DNA of 64,000 nucleotides from Sphingobacteriales bacterium 50-39 (lineage in GTDB: Bacteria > Bacteroidota > Bacteroidia > Chitinophagales > Chitinophagaceae). The position numbers and the translations under genes were made by a program. The stretch is taken from contig MKTZ01000010.1 in NCBI GenBank assembly GCA_001898505.1, positions 248,001 to 312,000 of the forward strand, read 5' to 3'. The notes under the pieces are model-generated. The model was not told where the DNA came from, did not search any database, and saw only the letters and a list, made by a program, of their open reading frames with translations. Shown here piece by piece: positions 19,801 through 29,214 of the stretch. Position 1 is the stretch's first letter; the number at the start of each line of letters is the position of its first letter.

Positions 19801-22800
19801 GCTACCATCCGGTGTGCCGGCAGGGATACAGCCTGTATCAGGATGTACCAGCGTGGGACCAATGACGACAGCGCTTTCAATACTAATATGTGCTCCGGCG
19901 ATCAGGATATGGCCTGGAGAACGTTCCGGCAGATGTACCTGGATGTGAAGCACCAACTGATAAATGCCCAGATCAAGAGCGCCTGCAGCGCTTCCAAAAC
20001 AGCCGGTGATTTGTTAGCTTCAGGTCATCAACCTCATTTTACCGATGCGGGCGAAATGATGCAGGCGGCGGGTTTGACACCACCTTCAGACCCCAATGCT
20101 GCCATAGCGCAGAACCAGGCAACCATTAATAATTACTATGATTCTACCTGCCTGTCCTATGTGGCATTGTGGTGGCAGTCGTTGCAATCGTGCTACAACA
20201 GCACGGATTCGGCGATCATTATTCCCCGGCTGTTACAGGTATGCAAAGAGGGATCAGACGGCAGCCATCCGTATGGGGCCAGCTCGGTGAAGCCTTCCAG
20301 CTCTTATCAATATACGAGCTTCGAGGATGTGCTGGAACAATACAATGCCACCAAGGGCTATTCGGCGACGATCTGTAATGCTTATGGTATCAAGGCTCCC
20401 AAACCCTATGACCAGCAGGTAGCGTACAGCAGCAAGCCGTTGTGGACGAGACCTGACAGCTGCGAGTGCGATCATATCCGGACGGTGTATCAGAGCTACC
20501 TGTCGGTGGCAGGGCATTATCTGTCCTTTTCCGATTATATGTACAAGGCCTACCAGACCTCCATTGCCGACTCCACACTGACACAGCTGCGGAACCTGTG
20601 TTCGGTGAATCCGGCGGGCGGGGGCTGTGTATATGTGTCTACGCCTATCCAACTGCCGCCTGCCCTGCAGTGCAGTACGGGGGATATTTGTGTGGGCTGT
20701 ACCCAGTTCAAGTCGTTGGATGCGGAGTTCCGGGGAAGATATCCCGGGTTAATGCCGGTGACGACGCCTTCGCCCACGGACTCGGCACAGTTAGGGATCA
20801 ACCAGCTGTATGAGCAATTTATGAACTACCGGCTGGGATTTACGAAGACGGCGGCGGAGTATCTAACATTTTTGAACGGCTGTAATGGAGTGGCGAGCTC
20901 CTATCTCGACTCGTTGCAGAAGATAGTGAATGATTATAATAAGGGGTATTATCCGGATACTACTTCTATAGATACTACACATTTCTTTTCGAGTGATTTG
21001 ATCCATACTGTGACCCCTTACTATTATCCCCTGATCTTTAGGAACGGGGTGGCGCATATTCCGGACGATATATTTCAGTTGAATCCTCCGGATCGCACGG
21101 GGTATAACGACTATTTCAAGCGGGACACGCTTTGTGTCGATAACGAATTTTCCTTCGAGGCAAGAATAAAAGTCGGGAACAGTGATATACGTCTTGGGGC
21201 TACCACCCAGGTCCAGCTCGAATTCAACCAGGGTGGGGCGTATGGGCTATTTGGAGCTATATTTCCACTGTTGCCAATCAACCCTACGGCTGCGGATACG
21301 GCGGCCATTGTAGCCCCCGGCGCCCCCCAATTGATGGGCCTTGCGCACTATGGAAGCGGCGCCTTTTATCCGCTTACATCACGACTTGTAGTCGATATGA
21401 AGGATTGGGCGGTAGTTCGGTTAACGCACTTGAAGGATAGGTGGCAGGCCTATTATAATGGGGCATTGATAGGGGAGGTTTTATCTAACGATAGTGTTTA
21501 CCGGCTCGTTGCCCTGGAAACGCTGTTCGGGACATTTTCAGATCATGGATATGTGGATTACCTCCGGGTATATGACAAGAATGGAGTCTTGCAATACAGT
21601 GAGGAGTTCGAAGACTGCCGGCAATCCATGTCGAACTATCCCCTTGCTTTTTCCTGCAAAGGACCCTGGCAGGATGGGTTTACCACCTACTTCAATTCAA
21701 AGACAGGATCAAGCTATAGTTTTAGCCAGATCGATTCTTTGTATCATTTGCACGGCATAAACATTGACGGTTACAAGACGTACGATAGCGCGACATTGGC
21801 CTGCAAAGACCTGGATTCGCTGGTAAAAGAATACAAGAGCAAGTACCTGTCGCCGACGGGAGGATATGCAGACCTGGATATGCGCACCTTTGCGGGGAAT
21901 AGTACACCGGCGGAGGGCCCCAAAGGGGTATTCAATGTGAATGGGATCTTGGTTGGCAATACGGTGGATGGTACGGTCAGCCAGGTGAATAACTCTTTTG
22001 CGCAGTTGTGGAACAGCGATACGGCTAACCAAAAGGTTGGTACATTGAGTGCCCTGGACAATGGGAAGTTCCATTTGCTGCTAAAACAGGGGCAACTGGT
22101 TCCGTCGAATGGGATCATTGGGATGCGCTATTACCAGTTCGACATCCCGTATGATACGTTGGATGCAGTACTAACCAACCTTGGGTCCTACATCGATTTT
22201 GGCGACGGACAGCATATCAAGGTAGATTCCAATTACACTTCGACGGCTACGCGAATAGGAGAAATTTATGAGACCACTAATTTCCACTACCAATCTTATT
22301 TTTATGTGTCTCACACATATGGCAACGCGTTGAACCGGACCGTGACAGTGTACCATACAGATATACACGGCATGGTTGGGTTCGATAATTATCTCGACGG
22401 TCATGCGGTGAGGCTACCCGGTTTAAAGAACCTTAGAGGGTACGCTCCGGAGAATCTTAGCAGCCTGCTCTTCCATAGTACACAGGACAGTAGCTTAAAT
22501 ACGTTGGATGGTTTTGTCAACAAATCCAAGCTTCAAGGATTATGGACGGTGAATATGCATTCGGGAGACGGGGGGACAACACCCTTCAAAAACTACAATT
22601 TTGGAAGTCTTGCCCAGTTTCATACGCTTCAGGATGTCAGGCTAGGGGAAAGTGATCTTACTCATCCGGGTATCGATACCATTTTGCCTAATATACCGCT
22701 AAACTTTCCATTGCTGCGGCTATTGGTTATTCCCGGGTCAATGTATTCGAATGCGGTCAATCTTACCCTGAGCTATTTTGGAGGTGGATATATCCCAGGC

Positions 22801-25800
22801 CTGACCACTGATCAGGTAGACAAGCTCCTGAATCAGGTGGCATTTTCGACAAAAAAGGATACTGGCGGTATTAATTTGCTAGGGCAGCCCAGAAGTTCCG
22901 CCAGCGATGCAGCAGTGGCCAATCTGGCAGCCAGGCATTGGACTGTCATAACGGCGACGGATAACATCAATCCGGATGCGTGGACAACCGTGGCCAAGGA
23001 TACGGTGGAATTGAAGAATTTTTATCCGGCCACTTCCAACTTCGATGACTTTATCAATAGTAAGCTCGGTACTTCGATGAGCTGGTCCCAGGTCAATGAC
23101 TTTTTCAAACGAAAATGCGGGGCCTTGCCGGATCTGACGACGCCGGATTCAACGGGGACGGCGGTGATACCCCCAAAGGATTCATGCAGGAATTATCAGT
23201 TTATTAACGGATATCATTTCACAGCAGCAAAAGACCTGGTACAAACAAGCGATGGCGGGTATTTAGTATTACATAGTGGTAGCATTTTTAAAACAGATGG
23301 AACAGGTGTCTACAAATCGGCGACAGGCTATACCGCCTCGAATTCGACGCAAATGGCACGCCTAAAGAATACCCGAGACGGTGGTTTTATCGCGGTGGGA
23401 TCGACTACCGCTTTTTCGCAGACGCAGGGCGAGCCGATCATCATCAAGGGTAATTCGGACGGTACTACCCAGTGGGTACGCACCCTGGGAGCCAACTCTA
23501 CCAATGGAGAAGCCGGGGTGGATGTAATCCAGACATCCGATGGAGGATATGCGGTGGCCGCCAATTACAACAATGCCCCGGGAACAGCCGATTGGGAAGT
23601 GCTACGCCTGGATAGCAGCGGGAATACGATTTGGGCAAAAACCATCGGAACAACAAGTTCGGATAACGTAGGGGGATTGGTAGAGGACCAGGATACACTG
23701 GTATTATCCGGGCTGTTCATTTCTACGACATTAGGGAATCCGGATACAAAATATGATGGCATCTTGATGAAGATAAACCAGAGCAACGGGCAGGTGATAT
23801 GGGCCAAATCCTATGATTTCGACGCGCGTTGCAACTGGTTTTTCAACATTTACAATACATCAAATGGCTATATCATCAACAGTGTAATGACAGATAATTA
23901 TGGCCCCAGTTTTGGCAACGTACAACCGGTGGTCGTAGAACTGACTAAAAATGGAGACACGGCACGGGTCAGGAAAATACCTTCGCCTCCCGGGGCTCAG
24001 ACAGGCGCCGCAACGGTCTACCCCACGCCTGATGGAGGATATATATCCTCTCAATCGGAAGATGGGACGAACCGTAGTATCCATATTTATAAGACCGGCG
24101 CCGATGGGAATATTACATGGACCAATCGTATAAGATATACGGCCGATCAATATTTATCCAGCCTTATTGTCAATAGCAACGGGACCTACACGGGGGCTGG
24201 CTATAAGAGTTCAGGATTAGGAGCTGATTTAATTCATTTGAGCATAGACGGACTTGGTAGAACAGGTTGTTATGATTCAACGGAGAGTTTTACTAATAGC
24301 AAACCAGCTATTCATCAATATTTGGATACGCTGACATCCAATAGTCTTACGATCACCAATACGGCAAGGACGTTGTCGGCTACTTTCCGGCCAAGCCCGA
24401 TTGAAACAATCTGTTCACATAATGCATGTCCTCATATTGTTACGGACACCCTATTCCTGTGTGGTCGATCCGAGCCGGTGCTGCCGCCGGTGTCGCTGAA
24501 TACTGTGACGAATTGTAGCGATTCTACTTTCTTTGCCGTGAGCAAGAGCACCGAGCTGTACAATGTATATACGGATTCTGTGCGGGGGAAGTTCGACAGC
24601 AGCTACCATGCACAATGTATGCAGGCTTATAAGTATGAGCAGTTCACCGTAACGCATACCGTGAGCGAGTATCATCATACTTTATATTATTACGATCAGG
24701 CCGGGAACCTGCTCAAGACGGTGCCACCGGCTGGAGTACATGAGAACTATGATTCTACCTGGTTAGAGAGTGTCAAGGCCGCCAGGGCGCTGGATCAATC
24801 GCTGGTGCCGGCGCATGGGCTGAACACCCAGTACCGGTATAATACGTTGAACCAGGTAGTGAGCCAGCAGACGCCGGATGGGGGGCAGAGCAAGTTCTGG
24901 TACGACCGGTTAGGCAGGCTGTCGATCTCGCAGAATGCGCGACAGAAGGCAGCGAGTGGAACGGAAGCGGGAAGACAGTACAGCTACACGCTGTATGACG
25001 CTATCGGTCGGATCACGGAGGTAGGGCAGCTCAGCAATACGGGCAGCTCGCCTATGACCGACTCGATCAGCCGGGTGGAGGGGAATTTGGTGAGCTGGAT
25101 AACCGCATCGCAATCTAATAGAGAGCAGATCACGCAGACGGTATATGATACGGCGTATGGCGGCTTTACCGGGATATCCTTCGCACCGGTGGTACAAAGG
25201 AACCTGCGGAACCGGGTGGCGTATACGACGTTCACGCTGGGCAACAATCCCGCCCAGTACAACCAGGGGACGTTCTACACCTACGACATAGAAGGGAACG
25301 TGGACACGCTGCTACAGGATTATGGGAGCAGCACCATAGGAACAGCGCAGAACGTGATGAACCTGAATGGCAACCGGTTCAAGCGGATGGTGTACCAGTA
25401 TGACCTGGTGAGCGGGAAGGTGAACAGTGTGGCGTATCAGCCGCACCAGGTGGATGCGTTCTATCACCGGTACATGTATGATGCGGAGAACAGATTGACC
25501 CTGGCCGAGACCAGTACGGACAGCGTGTATTGGGACAGGGAGGCGCGGTATGAATATTACAAGCATGGGCCGCTGGCCCGGGTGGTGCTGGGCGATAAGA
25601 TGATACAGGGGCTGGATTATGCCTATACCCTGCAAGGATGGCTGAAGGGCGTGAACAGCACGAGCCTGCTGCCGGTGTATGATATGGGCCGGGATGGGGA
25701 TACGACATACCAGAACCGGTATATCGCTAAAGATATATATGGGTTCGGACTGAACTACTTTAGTGGAGACTACAGCGCCATTGGGACGGGGATCAATGCC

Positions 25801-28200
25801 TTCCCCGGGGTGAGCGCCTACCTGAATACCAATGACCGACCCTTGTTCAATGGAAACATCAGCAGCATGGCGGTGAACCTGGGACCGCTGTACAGAAACC
25901 CTGGTGGAACAACCGACACCAGCCATTGGCGCGGTCCCTTATTATACAACTACCGTTATGACCAGCTGAACCGGATCACGGGGATGGATGCCTATTACGG
26001 GCTGAACCAGCAGGCGAACAGCTGGGCGGGACTGATGCCGACGGTGGACTTCCGGGAGAGGGTGTCCTATGATGGGAATGGGAATATCCAAGGGTACAAG
26101 CGGAACAATTTTGGTGAGACGGGCCTGCCGATGGACAGCCTGCATTACAACTATTTTGCTAATAGCAACAAATTACAATTCATCCGGGATAGTGCATCAG
26201 ATGCCGTCGGCGGGGGGTATGACCTGCACACGCAGCCAGGGAACAACTATGGGTATGACTCGATCGGCAACCTGATCAGGGACAGCAGTGAAAAGATCAG
26301 TGCGATCAAGTGGAATGTGTATGGGAAGATCACGGAGATTGACCGGAGTGTGACCACGGCAGCCCGACCGACGAAGAATATATTCTATTATTACGATGCA
26401 GCCGGTCACCGGATCGGGAAGAAGGTGGTGCGGGGTGATACGAGTGCTGTGAACTATACGTGGTATGTGCGGGATGCGAGCGGCAATGTGATGGCGACCT
26501 ATACGGCGAGCATCGACAGTACAAAGATATTGGACAGTGCAGACCTGCACCTGAATGAGCAGCATATATATGGGAGCAGCCGGTTGGGGATATTGACGGC
26601 CAATCGGTCGGTGGATGCGAATACGACGGGCGTGAATAACTATGTGTCACCCTGGACGGGTCAACACCTGCCATACTACACTGGCCGAAAACAATACGAA
26701 CTGTCGAACCATTTAGGGAATGTGCTGGCGACGATTACAGATAAGAAAATCGGCGTATCTTTAACGACAGACAGTTCTTTGATAGACCATTATGAAGCGG
26801 ATGTAAAGACGGCGCAGGACTACTATCCTTTTGGGATGATCATGCCGGGGAGGATGTTTACGGCTATCTCTATACCGGGGGGGACCTATTCAGGGACCAC
26901 TACTGTAAACGGATATACGCTACCGGTGGACCTGACGGTGAACAGCCGGACGGGTACTACACCTTCTACGTATACGGCTACACATGGCATTGATTTGACA
27001 GAAGGATTTGAAAGTGGTGTGAACGACGATTTGACGGCCTATATTGCGGATACTTCTTATGCGGGAGGCGGCAATGGGGATGATGATGGCAGTGCTATAG
27101 CGGGGACAGGTAAGTATCGGTATGGGTTTAACGGGAAGGAGAAGGATGATGAGGTGAAGGGCGTAGGAAATAGTATCAGCTTTGAGAATAGAATGGATGA
27201 TACGCGGGCAGGAAGATGGTATTCCACGGACAGGATTACTAAGCCTTGGTTGAGCCCGTATGCTTATGCGGCTAATAATCCCATTAACAACATTGACCCG
27301 GATGGTAAAGATGAAATACACTTCCATTTTTATACACAGGCCATTATTGGACCCGATGGAAAAGCATATGGAAGACCTACGACTGCCCGGATTGAGATAA
27401 TCAAGGCTAATGGGCCGGATAAGTTCTTCCAGCATAATCATACTACTGAGATACGACTTCCCACCAATTATTCACGGGGCGGAGAATCCACATCAGAAAG
27501 AACAATAGAGTTTTTCCCTTGGAATCCAGACTCAAGATCAGGCTTGACTAAGACGGATATACTTGGTACTATCCCTCATAATGACCGGGATTATGCTACC
27601 TTAATGAAGTATACTTCTGCGAGTCCTGCGTTAAAAAAATATATTACGCAAAGAAGCCAATCATTCAGAACATCTGCCGAAGATAGGGAAAACTATAAAG
27701 GGCTGCTGGAGGATATTCCCATTTACAATACTATCGGAAAAATAAAACAAGGGGCTGAGGTGGCACTTACCATAGCTAGCCTTGTTGAAGCGGGACTGGC
27801 CGGTAGTATTAAAGCAACGACTGCTTCGGAAACCTTCTATAGAACTATGTCTGCCAAGGATTTTTCCATATTTCAAAAGACTGGAGAATTGCCTGCAACC
27901 GGTGAAACATTTATTTCTCCAACAAAAGCATTCTCTGCTAACTATGAAGGGGTTCTTGTGGAAATTAATGTGAAACCAGGTACTGCTAAACAGTTGGAAG
28001 GTATTGGAGTAAGAAATGCAGCAAGCGGCCATCCATACGGTGAACTGCCATTAGTTGAAAAGGGATGGGGCCAGAGTAAGGCGTTTTTTAAGCTAGAGAC
28101 GAACGTAGAAGGTCTGAAGCAGGTAAATATTGGTCTTGGTAAGGGGAAGGCCCTAGAATTATTTAATAAAAACATTCAGAGTTTTAAAGTTGTAAACTAA
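16897..28200 (+). CDS. Giant YD-repeat (Rhs) polymorphic toxin, 3767 aa
   Basis: A signal peptide (residues 1-27) leads into an Fn3-like domain at about 188-298, a cysteine-rich region at 580-790, and a LamG-like segment at 1407-1575. A leucine-rich stretch lies at 1835-2018. A propeller-like region at 2098-2455 has four DGGY/DGGF blades (IQTSDGGYAVAANYN, YPTPDGGYISSQ) alternating with W-x-K strands. YD repeats run from about 2593 to 3390, and the Rhs core closes with YRYGFNGKEKDDE, RWYSTDRITKP and NNPINNIDPDGK near 3464. The remaining 300 residues are the variable toxin part. Its end (from 3645: FYRTMSAKDF, GETFISPTKAF, HPYGELPLVEKGWG) resembles ADP-ribosyltransferase-fold toxins, with R3649 the candidate NAD-binding arginine; this is tentative. 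Composition drops to AT-rich there. The immunity candidate overlaps the stop codon. Confidence 0.85.
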   Translation: MKKLFVCIVVPVVLLLLDSIGHTARAGGGQPPVLQVLDGSLGQLSKDSFNIVSDTFFFSTSYNSLLTKPYLVRNTVRLRINPYSPYYLKRSFSATLRLELAVTGADGSVTTLDTSLTVRYNKDSLIRDGDSYLFSSGYRVKVTVIDRQTDADWDVWKSLTLENELVSFPAFIFTPPTDTIQSVGHAVLDSATTSDELTVNWTQVISADQYDLEWTYVDSSALQNPRQPYGNPASPNASLIFENGASRVTIAGTTYNIPIFYDGAGTLFFRVRPVQVRTDGSRIEGQWSSERQAPGNFYFKGHQRNLNWQSTASYAEEGKRKVVVQYYDGSLRGRQTVTKDNTTNTTVVAESFYDYQGRPVIQVLPAPTFSNVIQYSQNFNLGLNGVAYDKNNFDSLGDPSQYCGSSAAAMKTSGGAAQYYSTANPDKDTGINKYIPDAGGYPFTEVEYVQDNTGRISRQSGVGPRHRLGSGHETRYFYGTPDQHELDALFGTEVGDNAHYFKTMVQDANGQFSVSYTDMHGRTIATALAGVPDSTKLDTLSSYRSALITESLTNPAANVVHDLVMESKKGLVVAVAGTHIFHYKLNPASLQMPDCRDSAVCYDCLYDLEISMTDDCNNQKLGGQSFDTVFHNFSLGGRPDTTCRAADSFVVSFSKWLPAGSYEITKRLSVSRWGENYYRDSVFMRRNSCKNVNTFLQEQKAIQASMTQCAPSCDSCKAQLGDWPTYYQRFITKAGIASSDSSYKDMIFTAYQQAQADCRLLCDSIGDLDNIRQAMLLDMTPPSGQYATVDSTSDPYSIFFVRTNSNGDVVDSALYTRYNNNYVNENGRPDSVYDESAGEMVAPQDLSQEAFAQKFKLSWAQSLLPYHPEYCKLHQYELLQSSVDWDKRFESTDTYGEALSKGYLNPTQGTTSLFTRFNATGTADYDPLAITYSNGTNNYKNNLESSLQSYINATGSSSLLMTMWGFATATIRCAGRDTACIRMYQRGTNDDSAFNTNMCSGDQDMAWRTFRQMYLDVKHQLINAQIKSACSASKTAGDLLASGHQPHFTDAGEMMQAAGLTPPSDPNAAIAQNQATINNYYDSTCLSYVALWWQSLQSCYNSTDSAIIIPRLLQVCKEGSDGSHPYGASSVKPSSSYQYTSFEDVLEQYNATKGYSATICNAYGIKAPKPYDQQVAYSSKPLWTRPDSCECDHIRTVYQSYLSVAGHYLSFSDYMYKAYQTSIADSTLTQLRNLCSVNPAGGGCVYVSTPIQLPPALQCSTGDICVGCTQFKSLDAEFRGRYPGLMPVTTPSPTDSAQLGINQLYEQFMNYRLGFTKTAAEYLTFLNGCNGVASSYLDSLQKIVNDYNKGYYPDTTSIDTTHFFSSDLIHTVTPYYYPLIFRNGVAHIPDDIFQLNPPDRTGYNDYFKRDTLCVDNEFSFEARIKVGNSDIRLGATTQVQLEFNQGGAYGLFGAIFPLLPINPTAADTAAIVAPGAPQLMGLAHYGSGAFYPLTSRLVVDMKDWAVVRLTHLKDRWQAYYNGALIGEVLSNDSVYRLVALETLFGTFSDHGYVDYLRVYDKNGVLQYSEEFEDCRQSMSNYPLAFSCKGPWQDGFTTYFNSKTGSSYSFSQIDSLYHLHGINIDGYKTYDSATLACKDLDSLVKEYKSKYLSPTGGYADLDMRTFAGNSTPAEGPKGVFNVNGILVGNTVDGTVSQVNNSFAQLWNSDTANQKVGTLSALDNGKFHLLLKQGQLVPSNGIIGMRYYQFDIPYDTLDAVLTNLGSYIDFGDGQHIKVDSNYTSTATRIGEIYETTNFHYQSYFYVSHTYGNALNRTVTVYHTDIHGMVGFDNYLDGHAVRLPGLKNLRGYAPENLSSLLFHSTQDSSLNTLDGFVNKSKLQGLWTVNMHSGDGGTTPFKNYNFGSLAQFHTLQDVRLGESDLTHPGIDTILPNIPLNFPLLRLLVIPGSMYSNAVNLTLSYFGGGYIPGLTTDQVDKLLNQVAFSTKKDTGGINLLGQPRSSASDAAVANLAARHWTVITATDNINPDAWTTVAKDTVELKNFYPATSNFDDFINSKLGTSMSWSQVNDFFKRKCGALPDLTTPDSTGTAVIPPKDSCRNYQFINGYHFTAAKDLVQTSDGGYLVLHSGSIFKTDGTGVYKSATGYTASNSTQMARLKNTRDGGFIAVGSTTAFSQTQGEPIIIKGNSDGTTQWVRTLGANSTNGEAGVDVIQTSDGGYAVAANYNNAPGTADWEVLRLDSSGNTIWAKTIGTTSSDNVGGLVEDQDTLVLSGLFISTTLGNPDTKYDGILMKINQSNGQVIWAKSYDFDARCNWFFNIYNTSNGYIINSVMTDNYGPSFGNVQPVVVELTKNGDTARVRKIPSPPGAQTGAATVYPTPDGGYISSQSEDGTNRSIHIYKTGADGNITWTNRIRYTADQYLSSLIVNSNGTYTGAGYKSSGLGADLIHLSIDGLGRTGCYDSTESFTNSKPAIHQYLDTLTSNSLTITNTARTLSATFRPSPIETICSHNACPHIVTDTLFLCGRSEPVLPPVSLNTVTNCSDSTFFAVSKSTELYNVYTDSVRGKFDSSYHAQCMQAYKYEQFTVTHTVSEYHHTLYYYDQAGNLLKTVPPAGVHENYDSTWLESVKAARALDQSLVPAHGLNTQYRYNTLNQVVSQQTPDGGQSKFWYDRLGRLSISQNARQKAASGTEAGRQYSYTLYDAIGRITEVGQLSNTGSSPMTDSISRVEGNLVSWITASQSNREQITQTVYDTAYGGFTGISFAPVVQRNLRNRVAYTTFTLGNNPAQYNQGTFYTYDIEGNVDTLLQDYGSSTIGTAQNVMNLNGNRFKRMVYQYDLVSGKVNSVAYQPHQVDAFYHRYMYDAENRLTLAETSTDSVYWDREARYEYYKHGPLARVVLGDKMIQGLDYAYTLQGWLKGVNSTSLLPVYDMGRDGDTTYQNRYIAKDIYGFGLNYFSGDYSAIGTGINAFPGVSAYLNTNDRPLFNGNISSMAVNLGPLYRNPGGTTDTSHWRGPLLYNYRYDQLNRITGMDAYYGLNQQANSWAGLMPTVDFRERVSYDGNGNIQGYKRNNFGETGLPMDSLHYNYFANSNKLQFIRDSASDAVGGGYDLHTQPGNNYGYDSIGNLIRDSSEKISAIKWNVYGKITEIDRSVTTAARPTKNIFYYYDAAGHRIGKKVVRGDTSAVNYTWYVRDASGNVMATYTASIDSTKILDSADLHLNEQHIYGSSRLGILTANRSVDANTTGVNNYVSPWTGQHLPYYTGRKQYELSNHLGNVLATITDKKIGVSLTTDSSLIDHYEADVKTAQDYYPFGMIMPGRMFTAISIPGGTYSGTTTVNGYTLPVDLTVNSRTGTTPSTYTATHGIDLTEGFESGVNDDLTAYIADTSYAGGGNGDDDGSAIAGTGKYRYGFNGKEKDDEVKGVGNSISFENRMDDTRAGRWYSTDRITKPWLSPYAYAANNPINNIDPDGKDEIHFHFYTQAIIGPDGKAYGRPTTARIEIIKANGPDKFFQHNHTTEIRLPTNYSRGGESTSERTIEFFPWNPDSRSGLTKTDILGTIPHNDRDYATLMKYTSASPALKKYITQRSQSFRTSAEDRENYKGLLEDIPIYNTIGKIKQGAEVALTIASLVEAGLAGSIKATTASETFYRTMSAKDFSIFQKTGELPATGETFISPTKAFSANYEGVLVEINVKPGTAKQLEGIGVRNAASGHPYGELPLVEKGWGQSKAFFKLETNVEGLKQVNIGLGKGKALELFNKNIQSFKVVN

Positions 28201-28706
28201 TGACAGTAAATGAAAAACAATTGATAACGGATTTTGTATCTGGTAAGATTACTTCAGATGTTTTTTTAAGTCGATATCCAATTGACTTTGATAATAATCA
28301 TAGTTATATACTTTTGACTTTACAAAATGCTTATGAGTTAAGAAATGCAGAAGAAGTAGATTTGGGATTATCACTGCTTTTTTTTGATAAGGAGTTCAGA
28401 AACTCAAAGAAATATGTGGAGATATTATGTGAGTTATTAAGCGCATCTTGGCATTATAGGCACGAAGATATTGTTACTTTACTGCAGGGTTTAAAAGCTC
28501 CTGAGAGTGTCGATGCGTTGTATGAAGCCGCTTTATCCAGGTTTGACTACTTGGATTATGACGACACTTATGCTTTGGCTAGAAAATGTATACATGCATT
28601 GGGGGATATCAAAACTGAATATTCAAAAGAGAAACTGAGATTATTGGCTACATCTGATGTTCCAATCATAAAAGAAAAGGCCGAGAAGCAATTGTATGGA
28701 AAATAG
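28200..28706 (+). CDS. Probable immunity protein (helical-repeat type)
   Basis: 168 residues, acidic, all-helical in appearance, without signal peptide or membrane segment. Its ATG shares the last A of the TAA stop of the 3767-residue Rhs gene, the tight coupling usual for a polymorphic toxin and its antidote. The C-terminal half (VDALYEAALSRFDYLDYDDT, ALARKCIHALGDIKTEYSKE, LRLLATSDVPIIKEKAEKQL) reads as HEAT-like helical pairs, seen in several immunity families. GC is very low: 18 and 13 of 60 bases in the first two 60-base blocks. It should bind and neutralise the C-terminal toxin module in the cytoplasm; this follows from position rather than recognised homology. Confidence 0.7.
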   Translation: MTVNEKQLITDFVSGKITSDVFLSRYPIDFDNNHSYILLTLQNAYELRNAEEVDLGLSLLFFDKEFRNSKKYVEILCELLSASWHYRHEDIVTLLQGLKAPESVDALYEAALSRFDYLDYDDTYALARKCIHALGDIKTEYSKEKLRLLATSDVPIIKEKAEKQLYGK

Positions 28707-28710
28707 GGTG

Positions 28711-29214
28711 TTATTTTATTCCCAACTTTTCGATGATGCCTTCTGGTAGTGGGTACTTTCTTTCTTCAGGCAAAAGAGTAATACCTTGTGTTATATCTTT
28801 CTTATCGAGGAACGACTTTATTGTTTGGGCTAATTCGGTTATATCAGAGATTCCAATGATCCAGTCATTAATATATTTTTTTGCTGCTTCTGGCGTCAGC
28901 CCCACCTGGATAGCTCTATGAGGTAGCTTGTTTAGATAGATATCTCTTTCTGGATCCCATTGAATGACTACAGGGGAGTTAGCTTTTACTCTTTGCCATT
29001 CTTCACGGGATGAATAGACCGTTGAGATAAAGTGAGAAAGACAAGAGTGTTCCAAAGCCCATGAAAATCCTTGATGAGTAATATCAATAGCCAAAATTCT
29101 TTGTTGGTTCTCTTTTGTCGCCCATCCAGAACGATACATCATCCATAAAAAGGATGGTTTGATCCAAGTAGTACGTTCTATCTTAAAAGGTGGAGAAACG
29201 AACCTTTTATTCAT
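28711..29214 (-). CDS. DUF4291 family protein, start region frameshifted
   Basis: 167 residues from the internal ATG at 29214. The DUF4291 core is clear: ERTTWIKPSFLWMMYRSGWA near residues 14-33, then RILAIDITHQGFSWALEHSC, VIQWDPERD and LPHRAIQVGL. Family members normally have about 40 more residues. That part is still encoded in the same frame up to 29328 (EIRAFYTDRYIRVYQAYNDA), but an in-frame TGA at 29331-29329 closes it. An ATG at 29332 followed by five A residues would join the frame perfectly if one A were absent. So the gene is either a recent frameshift mutant, mis-sequenced, or started internally without its conserved YQAY motif. It converges with the immunity gene 4 bp away. The family's function is unknown. 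Confidence 0.75.
   Translation of the reverse strand: MNKRFVSPPFKIERTTWIKPSFLWMMYRSGWATKENQQRILAIDITHQGFSWALEHSCLSHFISTVYSSREEWQRVKANSPVVIQWDPERDIYLNKLPHRAIQVGLTPEAAKKYINDWIIGISDITELAQTIKSFLDKKDITQGITLLPEERKYPLPEGIIEKLGIK

Noticed and set aside
8385-28200. T9SS export of the two giant proteins
   Set aside because: Neither ends in a type A or B C-terminal sorting domain, unlike the metalloprotease at 58955-60232.
3503-28706. Extracellular contractile injection or type VI secretion cluster
   Set aside because: No sheath, tube, spike (VgrG/PAAR) or AAA ATPase gene is found in the window.
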